A DNA stretch of 64,000 nucleotides from Camarhynchus parvulus (taxonomy: Eukaryota > Chordata > Aves > Passeriformes > Thraupidae). Shown piece by piece: positions 12,554 through 25,056 of this stretch (positions within the stretch are counted from its first letter, which is position 1; the number at the start of each line of letters is the position of its first letter). The stretch is from assembly GCF_901933205.1 (NCBI RefSeq), contig NC_044573.1, forward strand, positions 29,943,493-30,007,492. Reading direction: 5' to 3'. The notes beneath the pieces were generated by a model, which was not told where the DNA came from, did no database searches, and saw nothing but the letters and a program-made list of their open reading frames with translations. The position numbers and the translations under genes are program-made.

Positions 12554-14110
12554 CATGGCAGGATGAACTTCTCCAGCATAAGAACAATGTGTCTTGACAC
12601 ACAGGCAAGGCTGACTTCATTCTTTCCCCATTCCTACTCTTTCAGCTCCTTACTACATGGATTTCTCCTGCCACTCCTCTCTTCTCCCAACACGTCTCAT
12701 CCCCACCACCTTTACAACTTTTTAGGGTTCCTCAGCAAAATGGAAGCAGCATGGGAAACATTTTATTGTTGCTACATCTTCCCCTGCCTGGGAAGAGAGC
12801 ATTCCAAAATTGTCATTTTGGAAACATTGTCATGGCTGTGATCAAGATCCCAAGCTGCCACAGTAATGGCTTAATCTATTTGTCAGCCTGTCCTGCTGCC
12901 ACATCACAGTCTCCAAGAAAGGGGAGAGCATCAATTACAGAGTACCAAACTGACCTCCTAAGGAAGAAAGAAAAAGGAAGAGATCAAGTGTTTCACACCA
13001 TCCTGATGGTATTGTGGAGGATGAATAAAAGAAAAAAATGAGGAGAAGAAGGGAGCTCTCTGAGCAGAAATACAGGACAGCTTTTTACTTGAAGGGGGTG
13101 TAGGAGGGAGAGAGAAATGAACAGCAGTAAATGAAAAGCAACAACAGCAGCAAAGAGAAAGAATAGCCCTGCAGAAAGGGCTTCTGGTTTGGAGACAGAG
13201 CAGAGAGCTGGTGGAGGATGTGCTTGTGGCTCATTCTTGTGAGATGTCAACCCCAGCCGGCCGTGTTCTGGAAAGCAGAAGGACAAGTGATTATTATGGG
13301 CAGCATTACACAACACAAAGCCAAACACAAGCTCGTTCCTTTCTTCTGCAAAAGTTGGGGCAACAAGACCAGCAGGCCCCTCACTTGTAGCCAGGCAAGG
13401 ACATCAGACAGAATGGTCACATCTGCACCCAGGTGAGAGCATTGCAGCCTTTCTGCATGCTCCCAGCATCTTTTCCACTACTTTACAGCATGGATTACAT
13501 TTACAATGGATTTTATTGACAGTATTTTACAGATTGTTCTGTGGATGAGTCTGTACCTTGCCTGATAGAAAATTCTGCCTGTGTTTTTCTGATGGGAGGT
13601 TTTACTACTTGCATTCTTTGATTTCCAGCAAAGGCTATTTTTGAAAAATTTGTTACAGTTTCATAAATTTATATGCTCTCATAAACATCATAAAATGCCT
13701 TTTTGACAAATCTAATAAACATAACAAAATGGCCTTTCAATAAAATCACTGAAATCTTGCCAAGCTGCATAATAAACTTGCATTTTAGCATGGTTAGCAT
13801 CTGGGCTTAAAGAAGAAGTGTAAAACCACCCACACCTTTAAGCTATGACTTTCTGAAATTTGCTGATCTTGTCATGTCCAAAAACCCCGTGCTTCACCTT
13901 TCTACCAGCCCGTGAGGCTCACAACTAGGTTAACCTATGGGGCAAAACAATGCAGTGGGTTTACACTTCACAGGAGCAGCTATTGCTCAGTAGCCTCCAG
14001 CTTTGTCATGCCTTCGTCAGCCTTTAAAATATATGTTTCATTTGCATTCCATGTTAACTCTTCGTAGAATGGAGTGGTTCTTGTAGAAGTGCCCCAGAAA
14101 AAAATGTTTA
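12554..14110. other. anonymous noncoding sequence with purine-rich patch
   Basis: About 12960-13215 is purine-rich on the plus strand (AAGAAAGAAAAAGGAAGAG-type text). An ATG-initiated 72-codon frame (13218-13436) ends just after a donor-like CACCCAG|GTGAGAG at 13433. I could not support an exon there because the peptide is unfamiliar and low in information. Confidence 0.4.
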
Positions 14111-14165
14111 ATGAAAATTTTCATAAAAATTTTCATAAAAATGTTTCATGAAAATAAAATTTCAT
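14111..14165. repeat. degenerate AT-rich short tandem repeat
   Basis: Four successive 12- to 16-bp units end in TTTCAT: GAAAATTTTCAT, AAAAATTTTCAT, AAAAATGTTTCAT and a longer last unit. The first unit with its preceding bases forms the 14-nt palindrome ATGAAAATTTTCAT (14111-14124). Confidence 0.7.
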
Positions 14166-14251
14166 GGGGGAAGCTGATGGATATATTTTCTTAGAACAGG
14201 AAAAGGTCAAAACACCCTTGTCGTCAAAGTGTTGTTGGGAGCGAGAAAAGC

Positions 14252-14297
14252 TTGTGTGTGACTCTGTGTGTGTGACTCTGTGTGTGTGTGTGCGTCT
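14252..14297. repeat. (TG)n-type compound microsatellite
   Basis: TGTGTGTGACTC-like units repeat and run into a pure TG stretch of several units ending near 14293. It is a simple sequence repeat with an interrupted core. Confidence 0.8.
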
Positions 14298-17200
14298 CCC
14301 CCAAACTCAGTAGTTACCAGCTGATGGTAGCTGGGAGTGGTGAACTTGTAGTGTAAGGATGTAGCGATATCCATGGTGACAAGCAGAAAAGGAAAAAATC
14401 CTCTGGGATACATGTCCAGAATTGCAGAGCTCCTATTTCTCAAGACCTGCTACAGCCTCGTGCTGCTGTGGAGACACACTCTCAGCCATGCCTTTCCTTA
14501 GATGCACTGCTCACATGGACACCTTTCCTGAGATTCTGTGGATACATGCCTTTCTTTGTGCCTTTGCCTCTCCATTGGGGAGGGAATGCAAGACACCCAT
14601 ACTTACTTCAGTTTCTGCTGCCTGCTTGTGAGTCAGGCTTCCTGTTTTCTCTGTTCGCTATCATCCCATTCTCCCCCTTATCCAAGAATTGGAAGAAGGT
14701 GATAAAAAGATGGGAAACTGGAGAGAGAGGAACATGCCCAGACTGTGATAACAGTCCAGAGGGACATGGGCAGTGCTTGGGTGAGTGCTACCACTTTCAC
14801 CCACTTGATTCATGTATGAACTTTATGGCCTTATTCTTAAGCTGGAGTAGCTTTGGCAACTTCCAGAATTTCTTAGGGAAACAGAAGACTGTTGCTCTGA
14901 TACTGCTAAAGAGACAGGCTCCTATGGAGGCTGAAGGGTGCTCTCTTAACTCTTCTGTGTGATGCAAGCATTTTTCTGGGCCCTATTTCCCCCTGGAGAT
15001 GATCTGTCCACCATGATGTAGTTGCGAGAGGTTTGGCAGTGGCACCCCAGAGCCATGGAATGCTGTTAAGAGCACTGAGCTCTTCATTGCAAGGAAATTT
15101 CCATTTTCTTCCACTAGCCTGATGAACTCCTTGTAGCATAACAATGGTAAGACAAGTGTCACCACTGAGCTTGCTGAGCTGTGCTCTCTCCTAATGAATC
15201 CAGTGAGTCCTCTCTAACTTGTGTCTTCCCTAAGTATTATCTTCTGGGCATCAGTTGCCTTCCACAAACACTTGCAGAATGGGCATGGAAATAATTTGAA
15301 GTTATGTCTTGCTCTGACAGATGAACTGCCAAGTCTGAAATGCCTCTCCACTGGTGGTGTTTATCAAGATCCTTCTGGAAATGACATGCATCTTCCAATG
15401 GGCTCTAGGTTGGCAGCTGATATCTGAACATAAATGTGAACTCCTGCTTGCAGAGCTAAAGATAAACAGCAGGAAACAACAAAATACATCTCAGTCCCAC
15501 AAATGAAGTGACATTCTTCAGCATTCTTTTCTGCTTTCTCCAATTTAATGGGATGTATTTAATTACTTTCGATTATAAGTGAGAATTAAATAAGACAAAT
15601 GTGCTTAGAAATCTTTTCTTCATTGCATAGCTATATTAGCTTTGTGATGTCACAAGTATCAAAATAAAACATTTACGTTCTTCTCTTTATTGGTTAAAGT
15701 TCATCTGTGGTTATAAATCCACAGAATTCAATTAGATCACACCAGATAGCAACTTGATTCTATTTATTTAGGTTCTGTGGTGAAAAAATTTACTGATGGC
15801 TCTAATTCCCTTATTTCTAGAGTTAGTTATCAAATTCACTTAAATGATATTCTGTCTTCAGTGTCATGAGAGCTATTACCAAAAGTGGAGGTAAAGGAGT
15901 GATTTTCCTCTCTGTGTTAGATATTCATGGCATTACTTGAGAATGTATTATGACAAAAGTGCTCAGCTTTTGCTTGACCCCCATCTCACATAGATTCTCT
16001 CTTAAGACTGGTAAGTCTCTGCATATGCTTCATTCAATTTCATATCTGATAGGTCAGGCCATTTATCCATTGTTTTAGGTTTTACAACCCACCTAATGCC
16101 TCGCTGTATAGGGCAGTGAGATTTTGCTGATTTTCACCTGCAAAGTGTGGTTCTTCTCTGGCAGCCTTTCACATTCATTCACAGCTTCAGTTGGATATGG
16201 GGGTTTGCTGTGTGGTCAGTGGGTGATGGAGCCTTCCAAGGCTTCAGGCTGAGCTGGGTGGGCTCCAGGAAAGGTCTTTGCAGCAGTGGGAAGCAGAACG
16301 GGCTGCAAGTGCTGGTTATGAAAATACCTTTAATTAATATGCTCATGTGCAACAAAGGAGAGTCAAAGCATTCCACCAAAGCCTGTAAGCAGGTTCTCTC
16401 ACTGGTTCTTTTGGGATGAAAGGTACTACAGAAATGTAAGATGTTATTGCAGTGGTACCATCCATATGGCTTGGTGTGGAAGGCATTGTTTAGTATGACA
16501 ATACAGGTTTGCTTAACCTGGTCAAGTCATGCCTGTTCTGGAGCTTTTATGGGGAGTCTGGGGAGGTGATGAGAAGTGCTGGCTCTAGTCATCTGTAGTT
16601 TCCTCCCTCCAAATGAAATGGACACGAGATATATGGTTTTATCAATATAAGTCTGCAGTATCACAACTAAATAAGCTAAAATAGTCTGTACTATTACAAA
16701 ACTGCTGAAATTTCAATGAATTCCATGGATTCATTCCAGATTTAATGTTGCTAGGAAAAGAATCTGTCCTAATTGTTATTCACTGACTCATAGGGTCAAA
16801 AGTCCAGTTTGTCCATGGGAATCTGTATTTCCAGGTACAGTTGTGCTACTAAGCCAGCTGTACAGATGTTAACACTGCAGTGGTGTAACTGTGAAAGATG
16901 AGCTTTATTAAGCCAGAGCACTCCAGAACACTGCTTCTGGAAGATGTCATTATAACATATTGCATCCCTTGGACAATTATGTCTCTTTTGACCTAGATCT
17001 TAGGTGTCCAGGAAAACACTTCTGCAGAGTTCAGCTTGGATCTGCTTTCCCCCACAGCCAATCTTTAATTGAGCAAAGTTTCCTGAGCTCATTTCAATGA
17101 ACGTTGAGTGGATATGTCAGAGAGTTTGTTTCTGAGCCCTCAGAGATCTCATTTGCTCTGGCATCTCTAGTCTCCATCAATTTCACTTTGTCTAGGCTGG

Positions 17201-20200
17201 AACATATTTGTACCCAACCTTTCACCTGTTTGTACATAAATAGAGGGTAATGGCTGAAGAATGAACAAAATTCCAGGAGAAAGATTACATATTCTGTTTA
17301 TCCATTTCCTTTTTACATGCCCATTATTTAATTATCATTCAGCTCTTTTTCCAGAAGAAGCTTGAGTAAAGACTGATTTAACACTGAGTTAGAACCTCCG
17401 AAAATTGGGCAGCACTAAATGCTTTTTTATTTTCTTTTACATATAACATTGCTGTATATTGTTGGTGCCAAGGAAAACTAAAGTGAGAAATTGAACAGAG
17501 AGATTGGAGCAATGTGGCAGTCAGGTTCTTCAGTACCTTCCAACACTATTATGGACCCCAGTCCAATCCCAGAAAAGTATCTCCTTTATTAGTTTCTAGG
17601 TATCTGTAATTTTTTGCTATTTGTGTTACTGCTGATTGTTATCCTCAAGTTCTTTTCAGGGAAAAATGAAGGGCGAAAAGAAGAATAATAGAACAGGAAG
17701 GCAGAAGTGGCGTCAGCGTCTTTTTCAGCATCTTCAAATCTATGCCTAGAATAGCCAGCCTTTCCAGACTTTTCTCCCAGGCTGCACATTTTCTACACTT
17801 CCTCATGCCCATATGTCCAAGGGAAGTATTTCACATAAGAAAGGAGTTTCTCAAAATGAACAAGGGAGCCCCAGGAGGTTTTTTAATTCAAACACCCAAA
17901 AGTGTAACGGTGCCCTAAAAGAATGAAATGAACTTTGGAAGTTTCTGAACACTCTTGCTTTCTCACCAGGTGCCCTAGACTGGGAGAGACTCTTTCTTCC
18001 ATGTGTCCTTTTTCCTTCCATGTGAAGAAGAAACCTACATCACCTGCCTGCAAAGCTCTCAGATCGCTAACTAGGTGAATCTGTGCATTTTCATCCTGCA
18101 ATAGCTTGCTGCTTTGTTGTTTCTTTAGTCCTTGCTCATAGGGTGATGTCAAAAGTGTCATTCCTTATGAAGGAGGAAAGGACAATGTCAGTGTGTGATG
18201 TGTAGGGACTGTGACAGGGAGAGAGGCCATAGATATAGGTCTAATGTCACTAATAATACATGAGGCAGCATAATGGGAGGTCTCTGGAGAGGAAGGTAGC
18301 ACTTAAGAGATTCTGGACATGTGGAATTCAGTCCTCCTTTGGGGGTTAATTATACCATTTGGCCCAATATATCCTGGTGTTTCACCTTCTTTCGTATATT
18401 AGATTTCAAACATTTAACCTTGCAATGACAGAGCTGCTGTGTCTGTTCTTACACGGCCTCACTTAATAAATTTAGACTTGGGTGGGTCAGCTTGAAGTCT
18501 CTGCCTCTGAGTCTTAAAGAGATGCTGGGTTTATTGCCAAAGGAACCTTTCCAGCTAAGGCACAGACTGAAGAATATTAGTAGTGACACTGATAGTACAA
18601 TTTTAAACTATTCTGGTTCTTGGTTCAATATTACTTAAAGTTCTCATTCTCTCAGCCCTCAATGACTTCATTGGGAGTGCAGACTGAGCACTGCACCTGA
18701 GATACACAGCACCCTACATGCCAGGTAAGAATTAGACATTTGGAGGTACTGTCATTGTAAAAGAGAAGAAATTCCAGTAGGCCTCATGCCAGCCAGACCC
18801 CCTTCCTACCCATCACACAGGGAAAGCTGCTGGAGGGAACACAAAGATGGTAGAACAGCATCTTTTGTGTCCTTTTCTTGAGAGGAGACTCCAGGAGCCC
18901 AAGCACTCATTGTCTAAGTGCTGTACAAATATTTGTAACTAATTTGCATTCAATTCTGTTCTGATAAAGCAAACAAATAATTTTGTCTATACGCTTAGGT
19001 TCTTTCCCTACCTGGTTATAGTAAATGAAAGTTTGAGTCAAGATCATTCAATGTTCTTTAAATTAGAGTGAAAATATGGATGTCATATTTGTGATTGAAT
19101 TGGCATGTGAAATTTGTGATTGTGTTTATGTCAGTAGGATTATATTAAAGTACAGGGTTTATTTTTACACTACTTCAGGTCTCTCACAGGGTGGGCCATT
19201 GGCAGAGAGTTGTCAAGACAGTCAGAAAGATGGGCTTGGGATCTTCTGCTGCAACGACAGTGAGACAGCCAACATGATCCATGGTCTCCTGGTACCTCCT
19301 TGAGCCAGCTGATATTGAACATCCATGCTCCACTGCAGTGTTGGTGCTTTCCTAGTTACCACTCTTTCCCTCTTCAGTACTCTTGCCTCCCAGCACTATT
19401 TCTAGTTCACTATGCTCACCCTCAGCAGGGTTCAGCCCTGACCCTAAACTCCTTTGAGAGTTTCCTGGCATTTTTCCTGGAATACTATGGGAGCCTGGGC
19501 GTGAAAAATGCCTATTCCAAAGAGCTGAAAAGCCAGAGGGCAGTGTTCCTCCTTTCTCTTGCTACACCAAACTCGACTCCACCAGGCACAACTTTGCTTC
19601 GGGTCTTTCATTTTGTTCAGTGAGAATCAAGCTTCAGCAATTGTATTCCATTGAAATCAATGTCAGGCACTCAAAGGCAGCTCTAACATTTGGCATCTGA
19701 GCAGGAACTCCCCGATTTACATGGGGAAAGCACTGGGCAGCATCCAGCTTAGAGCTCTGCTTGCTGCACAACAAACAAACACGGGCTTATTTAGCTTTCA
19801 GTAGCCTTGGAGGCAGGCGCTTATCGCCAGATGCAGCTCCTGTGGCGTCACACTAGCCTTGGAGAAGGCTCTCAACAAATCATGAGGTTCTTGTTTGCAA
19901 GACTTCTGCTGCCTTTATATCTCTGTGCTGTGTTCAGAGATACTGCATGGGAGGAATAACAACGGCTCCAGTGGCATTTGCCAGGTCTCCTTGACGGCTG
20001 AGCAGGGCAGCTGGTGCTCCCAGTGGGCTGAGCTGTGTTTCTCTGGGTAAATCTCTGAGAAGGTAAGGGCCCAGGGTAATAAAAGAAGAGGGTAGGGGAT
20101 TTTATTTTGTACCTGGGATGGGCCACAGGTATGAACAACAGGTTTTGCTTTTTTTTTAGCAGCCCTCACCTCTGGGGTCACAGTGTCATTTCTTGTTTCT

Positions 20201-20780
20201 TCACACGGCTCCCACACTGGTTAGGAGGTCACTCCCTCAATCCCTACTAGTAGGTGAAAACGGCAAAGATTAAATTTCAAGTGCTATGTGTTTAGCACTA
20301 CGGCTGCTTCCTCTGAAGCAGAGCAACTGTCACATGCTGATGCTGCTCATTGAAAGCCCTTTACAGAGCTGATCCTTGCAATAACCCGAGCTTGCTTCCT
20401 TCAAGCTTAATTTGACCATGTGTCAGCACCAGACACAGCTCAGCTTTTACACAGTCTTTGTCAGAGAGGGCTCTGGCACAACGAACTCACTCCACCATCA
20501 CTCCTCTGCTAAATCTATCTAAACCACATTTTCTACACTGTGCTTTGAAACAAAACCATTGTAACCACATATTTATTCCCTTCTGACATCTCCATGGCTT
20601 TGCCTCTCAGGAACTCAGCATGCTTTATTTGAATTATAAGATGTTTTTAATACTGTGTTTGTATTGTGCTTTGAAGCATTTCTATTGTTGTTCTGCAGTG
20701 CCCCAAGTGTTCTGGCTGCAAAGTGCTGTAAGTACAACTGGATTATTATTTGCTTAAGTAAACTTCAGAAAATAGGTTTA
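14298..20780. other. anonymous noncoding sequence
   Basis: No recognisable gene over this 6.5-kb block. The frame at 14468-14962 (164 codons) is one of the longest in the window, but it opens with GTG and looks like random translation. A splice-bracketed segment at 18656-18724 has stops in all three frames and is listed under rejected items. Confidence 0.45.
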
Positions 20781-21170
20781 GAATCATAGAACCATAGAAT
20801 CATTTAGATGGGAAAAGAGCTTTAAGATCATTGAGTCTAGCCATTAACCCAACACTGCCAAATGCACTACTAAGCCATGTCCCTAAGTGCCACATCAACA
20901 TGGCTTTAAAAACTTCCAGGAATGCTGACTCCAAGACATCCCTGGAGAGCCTGTTCCAAAGCTTGGTAACCTGTTCAGTGAAGAATTTTTTTCATTTCCA
21001 ATCGGAACCTTCCCTAGTATAACTTCAGGCCAGTTTCATCCTGTCACTTGTTACCTGGGAGAAGAGGGTGACCCCCTCCTTTCTACAACCTCTTGCCAGG
21101 TCATTGTAAAAGCAGTAAGGTCACCCCTGAGCCTCCTTCTCTCCAGGCTGAACATCTCCAGCTCAAAAAG
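20781..21170 (-). mobile_element. CR1 retroposon, 5'-truncated, minus strand
   Basis: This is the longest CR1 copy here, about 390 bp, reading on the minus strand. On the plus strand it begins with GAATCATAGAACCATAGAATC, the reverse complement of the CR1 3' terminus. It continues with the usual CR1 tail text: 'cccaacactgccaaatgc', 'taagccatgtccctaagtgc', 'ccaggctgaacatctccagc'. The element is noncoding and truncated. The far end, near 21170, is approximate. Confidence 0.92.
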
Positions 21171-21182
21171 TAAGCCCTGACT

Positions 21183-21290
21183 GTATGTACACACACCCAT
21201 GCCGGAATTCACATAAACAATCAGCACATAAATACTGATACCACACTCATACCACATATACATACTCACACACATACACCACAAAATTGT
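21183..21290. repeat. CA-rich low-complexity sequence
   Basis: Imperfect CACA/CATA-rich text follows the CR1 copy directly, with repeated ACACAC, CACATA and ATACAC words. It is a degraded simple repeat and not coding. Confidence 0.5.
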
Positions 21291-24200
21291 ATTCATTCAC
21301 TTGAATGTCCAGAAGATGTCAAGGAATCATGCTGCAAAAGATCACCTCAAATTTCTCTGCCTTTGAGGTGTGAGGTAATGTTTGAATGCAAATCTGAGCT
21401 CATTCATTGCATTTCCTGTTTCCTATAACAGCCTTTTTTTTTTTTTATTACTTTTATGCAGCTGCCTCAAACAGTGAAAATTTCTCATTTCTGGCTTGCA
21501 TAGCCTCTACCCACAACAACAGGCATGTGGAAAATCCTGTTAAACCAAGAGAGTTTTCTGTCCTTGTGAGAGAAAGCTGGGAGGAATTGTTCATTAGCTT
21601 GTGGCAGCAATAATTCAGAAGGCAAACCTAATCACGTTGGGAGGCACCTTGGGCACTGTCTCATTTACTTTCCTCCTCCTTCCTATCTATTCCTGTGAGG
21701 CAGGAAAAGCTACTAGCAGCCAAGTTGCAGCAGGCCATGAGTGAGGATGCACAAGGAAAGACACCAAAAGTACATTCCTTCCAGGCTGGACAAACAGGCA
21801 GACTCAATGAAGAAAAGGACTCCTTTACTATACTGGTGGTTGCTCATGTAATTACAATGATCCTGACACACAAAAAGACAGGTGCCTGAAGCCTTTGCCT
21901 TTCTACAAGCAGATGATGGCAGAAGCTTTTCAGTTCACTGAGGGAGTGGAAGAGGAGAGAAAAAAAGCCAGATTTTAATTCAACTTCATTTGTCTGCTCC
22001 TGGCCCATGGCTTTTGCGATATTTTTGAGATATTTTTGGAGATATTTTCAGGTATACCATATTTGGCTTATTTTCTCTGAAATCCTTAAGTTCTTTCTCT
22101 CTCCAATTTGACTAGGAATGAAAGCACAGGGTTCAGGTGATCAATAACAAAAGGAGCATAGTTTATCTTAGACTGCCAGGCCTTGTTCTTTGATTTTATT
22201 TTGCCTTGTCTTGTTTATTTTTATATATGACTCTGCCTGCAGAAACCCAGTAGGAAATAAAGATACCTTCCAAAGAGCTTAACATTATCCTTTACTGAAT
22301 TTTCTGGGACCCTAGGAAGCAGGATAGAAAAAAAAAATCCTGTTCTATCCTTTTGTTCCAAAGCCTGAGCGATGGACAACAAATACAAAGATTTCATTAT
22401 TGTGCACTGACTAAGGGTCTCTTGTTTACCAAATTATTAAAGTTGAACTGAAAGAACTGTTAAGTTTCTTAATTTCTATTAGCAGAAAATAAATTTTTAC
22501 CATCTCCTCATGAGAACCAGATCATCCCCATCTTTTAGGGCTCTTTGCTAGGCACCTTCAGCATCCTCCTCATTCCTTCACATCTGCTATACTCTGTGTC
22601 CTGGCTTAGTTGGCTCTATTCTTCATTTGCAGCACCTAGCTCTGCTCAGGCATGCTTGGAAGTGCAAGTCCAGTTACCTTCTTTTGTTTTTGTAGACTCA
22701 GATCCACAGCTGGATTTCCACCAGGCAGACTCTGATCTTGTCTGGGACACTTCATCCTGCATTAGAAAATTTTCCTCAGTTTCTATTAAACAGTGTGTCC
22801 AACCTAGCTGGTTAATAATGGAGCTTGTGCCTCAATGATTTTTTTTGTGGCTTTTAGTCACAGTTGGCCACACAGTGAGATCTCCCTGTGTTCTATTACT
22901 CTGTGACACTCCATCTAGGGATGTAACAAAGGACGAGGACTGGGTCTCAGGGAGAGTTTTTAGTTGCTGAAATGGCTTCAACTTTGGATGTCAGCAGTGA
23001 TAGACATTTGGTGAACCAGCAACCCAAATTCTTCACCATAAGAGGCGTAGCAACAGCATTCTAAATCCAATCAAAATTATAATTGTTCTTCATAATTTAT
23101 TTTCTTTGCACATTTTAAACTCTCGTTATTCTCACTAGAAGTCTCTGTGGAGCCACATCTTTGCCTTTTAACAATGCCTAAGTCCATGGCTACAAGCACC
23201 CCTCTCCAAGCATCCTTTTGTAGCTCAGCACCTGGAGCTGAGGATTCATCAGCAAATAGGTGGTGGAGCTAAAAATGACCCCAAGGAGGATCTGAACTAA
23301 ATCTTTCAAAGCTCTCAGATCACAGTGCTTTAATTAGCTAACAGACAGCTAAGCACTCTGGAACCTGCAGCTTGCTGCTCTTGTGGGCTGAGAGCTTTAC
23401 ACTAGCAGAAATTTGGGAGATTTTCATCTCTTCTCTCTCTTGCAAACTGCAAACTTTGCCATTGGATTTTGAATGTGATGCTTGGTAATGTAGCAACAGT
23501 ACAGCATTAAAAAAAAAAGAAAATAAAAGAGAGAGAGAGAAAAGAGGAAAAAAAAAACCCTCTCAGACTCCAGAGAAGAATAGCTCCTGCCATTTCTCTT
23601 TTGTATCCACTGCCGAGGTATTTGAAAAGAGCAGGAGATAAGTAACCTCATGACTACTGCAGATTAGCAGGCTCTGAGGCACTGAACGCAATTGCTGTTG
23701 CTGGGAGTATAATGGCTATTGAAATTCACATTTATACAGACATTTTCATGGTGGCACTGCAAAGAGCAGGGTGTACAGGAGGCTACAGACTATAAATGCT
23801 GAGGCCATGCAAAATAGGACAAGGCGCAAAATCATTGGGAAGCATTCATTGGAAAGCAGCAGGGCACTGACCAGTTCCTGCCGTGCAAGAGACCCTCTCC
23901 AGCTTCAGATTATGGATCTTCCTCGGAGACAAAGAATACACTATAGCTTGGAAAATTACTGTCAGAGGCTTTCTATAGGGAAGGGAACACAAGTCCCTGA
24001 CCTGCAACGCTGAATGACAAACTGCCATGAGGCTCCTGCTGTCCTGCCAGGCTCTCCAAGGCAGATCATAGGCATGGAGGAACTTCTGCCAGGGAAGCTC
24101 TGGAGGACAAAGGTACAACAGAGGTTTTGGGTTCTCTTGTAGCCTCTGTTTTTGTTTGTAGCTTGTTTTGTAGAGCTCACTGAACTGGGTGGGATGGGGC

Positions 24201-24346
24201 TTTATGCAAGAGGTGGTATGGCCTGTCACCGTTGCAGAGGCAGCCTCATGTTGTGTGCTTGTCCTTGACACAAGGGCTACAGTGTGCCAGGTCATCCTTT
24301 TCCAAGGTGCGTACATCAGAAAGTGCAGGCAGTTTGCTCAAGGCTG
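21291..24346. other. anonymous noncoding sequence
   Basis: No gene recognised. Small items: a threefold GAGATATTTTT-like repeat near 22017-22050, a 9-bp inverted repeat at 22321-22351 (AGGATAGAA and its complement), and an A/GA-rich low-complexity run at about 23506-23560. An ATG-initiated 156-codon minus-strand frame (23846-24316) shows no domain that I recognise. Confidence 0.45.
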
Positions 24347-24384
24347 GTTAAAGCAAGACTGACTTTCGCTTTCCTTGCTTTAAC
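24347..24384. repeat. perfect 11-bp inverted repeat (hairpin)
   Basis: The left arm GTTAAAGCAAG (24347-24357) is the exact reverse complement of 24374-24384. The loop is 16 nt. Stem and loop sizes permit a small RNA hairpin, but there is no independent evidence of processing. Confidence 0.65.
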
Positions 24385-25036
24385 ACTGAAATATGAGAGG
24401 CTCAAAATCAGCTGCATTGGGGTTGCACCAGGACAATGACACTGTTCATTCTAACCCATGATCTGTGATGCAAATCGTGAAGCATTCTGCACGTGAGTGA
24501 ATTCAGCTCTCCCAGTCTCCTCAGCTCCTCAGTAAGGTCAGTAGTATTGTTCTCATACTATGGCTGGAGAGATGGATGTACTGAGAAGAAAAGTGTTTTT
24601 TCCACCATCACCTAGAATAAATACCAAGGACAGACTTGGGAAAATAAGACAGACATACTTTCTCCAAGTCTCCTGGTCTGATGCATATATATGCAATTTC
24701 CCAATAAAGACACAAGTCAGTTCTTTTTGTATTTCCTCATACTCTACAACATCTATACCCACCGCCTCTGAACAACTTTCAAGCATTTGCAGTGTTATAC
24801 TTCCAGCATCCCTGTCAAGGAAATGCTGGAGTGCCTCCTTCTACACCTAGCAAGTAACAATTCAGGGTTTTAAGGCATGTCTCATGCCTTTGGTTTGAAG
24901 AAATCTGAAATTATATGGAAGGCTGAACTGGTAATAAGCAATGTTTGCATGAATTCCAGACCAGAAGAAAGCACTTTAATAACCTGTTTTCTGATATTTA
25001 GTTGCAAAAACCTTAATTCCTTGTTTATCATGGAAA
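24385..25036. other. anonymous noncoding sequence
   Basis: No gene, RNA gene or repeat recognised. Short frames on both strands overlap each other and carry no motif. Confidence 0.4.
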
Positions 25037-25056
25037 GGGGGATGGGAGGGTGGGGG
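25037..25056 (+). other. G-quadruplex motif
   Basis: Four G-runs of 5, 3, 3 and 5 bases are separated by loops of 2, 1 and 1 nt (GGGGGATGGGAGGGTGGGGG). This is a canonical short-loop quadruplex pattern, the type expected to be most stable. No gene start is evident nearby. Confidence 0.75.

Noticed and set aside
13218..13436. Possible first exon ending at CACCCAG|GTGAGAG
   Set aside because: The peptide is unfamiliar, there is no promoter signal upstream and no partner exon. One donor-like site is not enough.
14468..14962. 164-codon plus-strand frame
   Set aside because: It begins with GTG and has no domain or splice support. The hydrophobic stretches follow from T-rich DNA.
18656..18724. 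Splice-bracketed segment (CTCTCAG at the 5' side, CCAG|GTAAGA at the 3' side)
   Set aside because: All three plus-strand frames contain stops. A noncoding exon is possible, but there is no other support.
23846..24316. 156-codon ATG-initiated minus-strand frame
   Set aside because: It has a real ATG, but there is no familiar motif, signal peptide or compositional bias, and no promoter or polyadenylation context that would support a single-exon gene.
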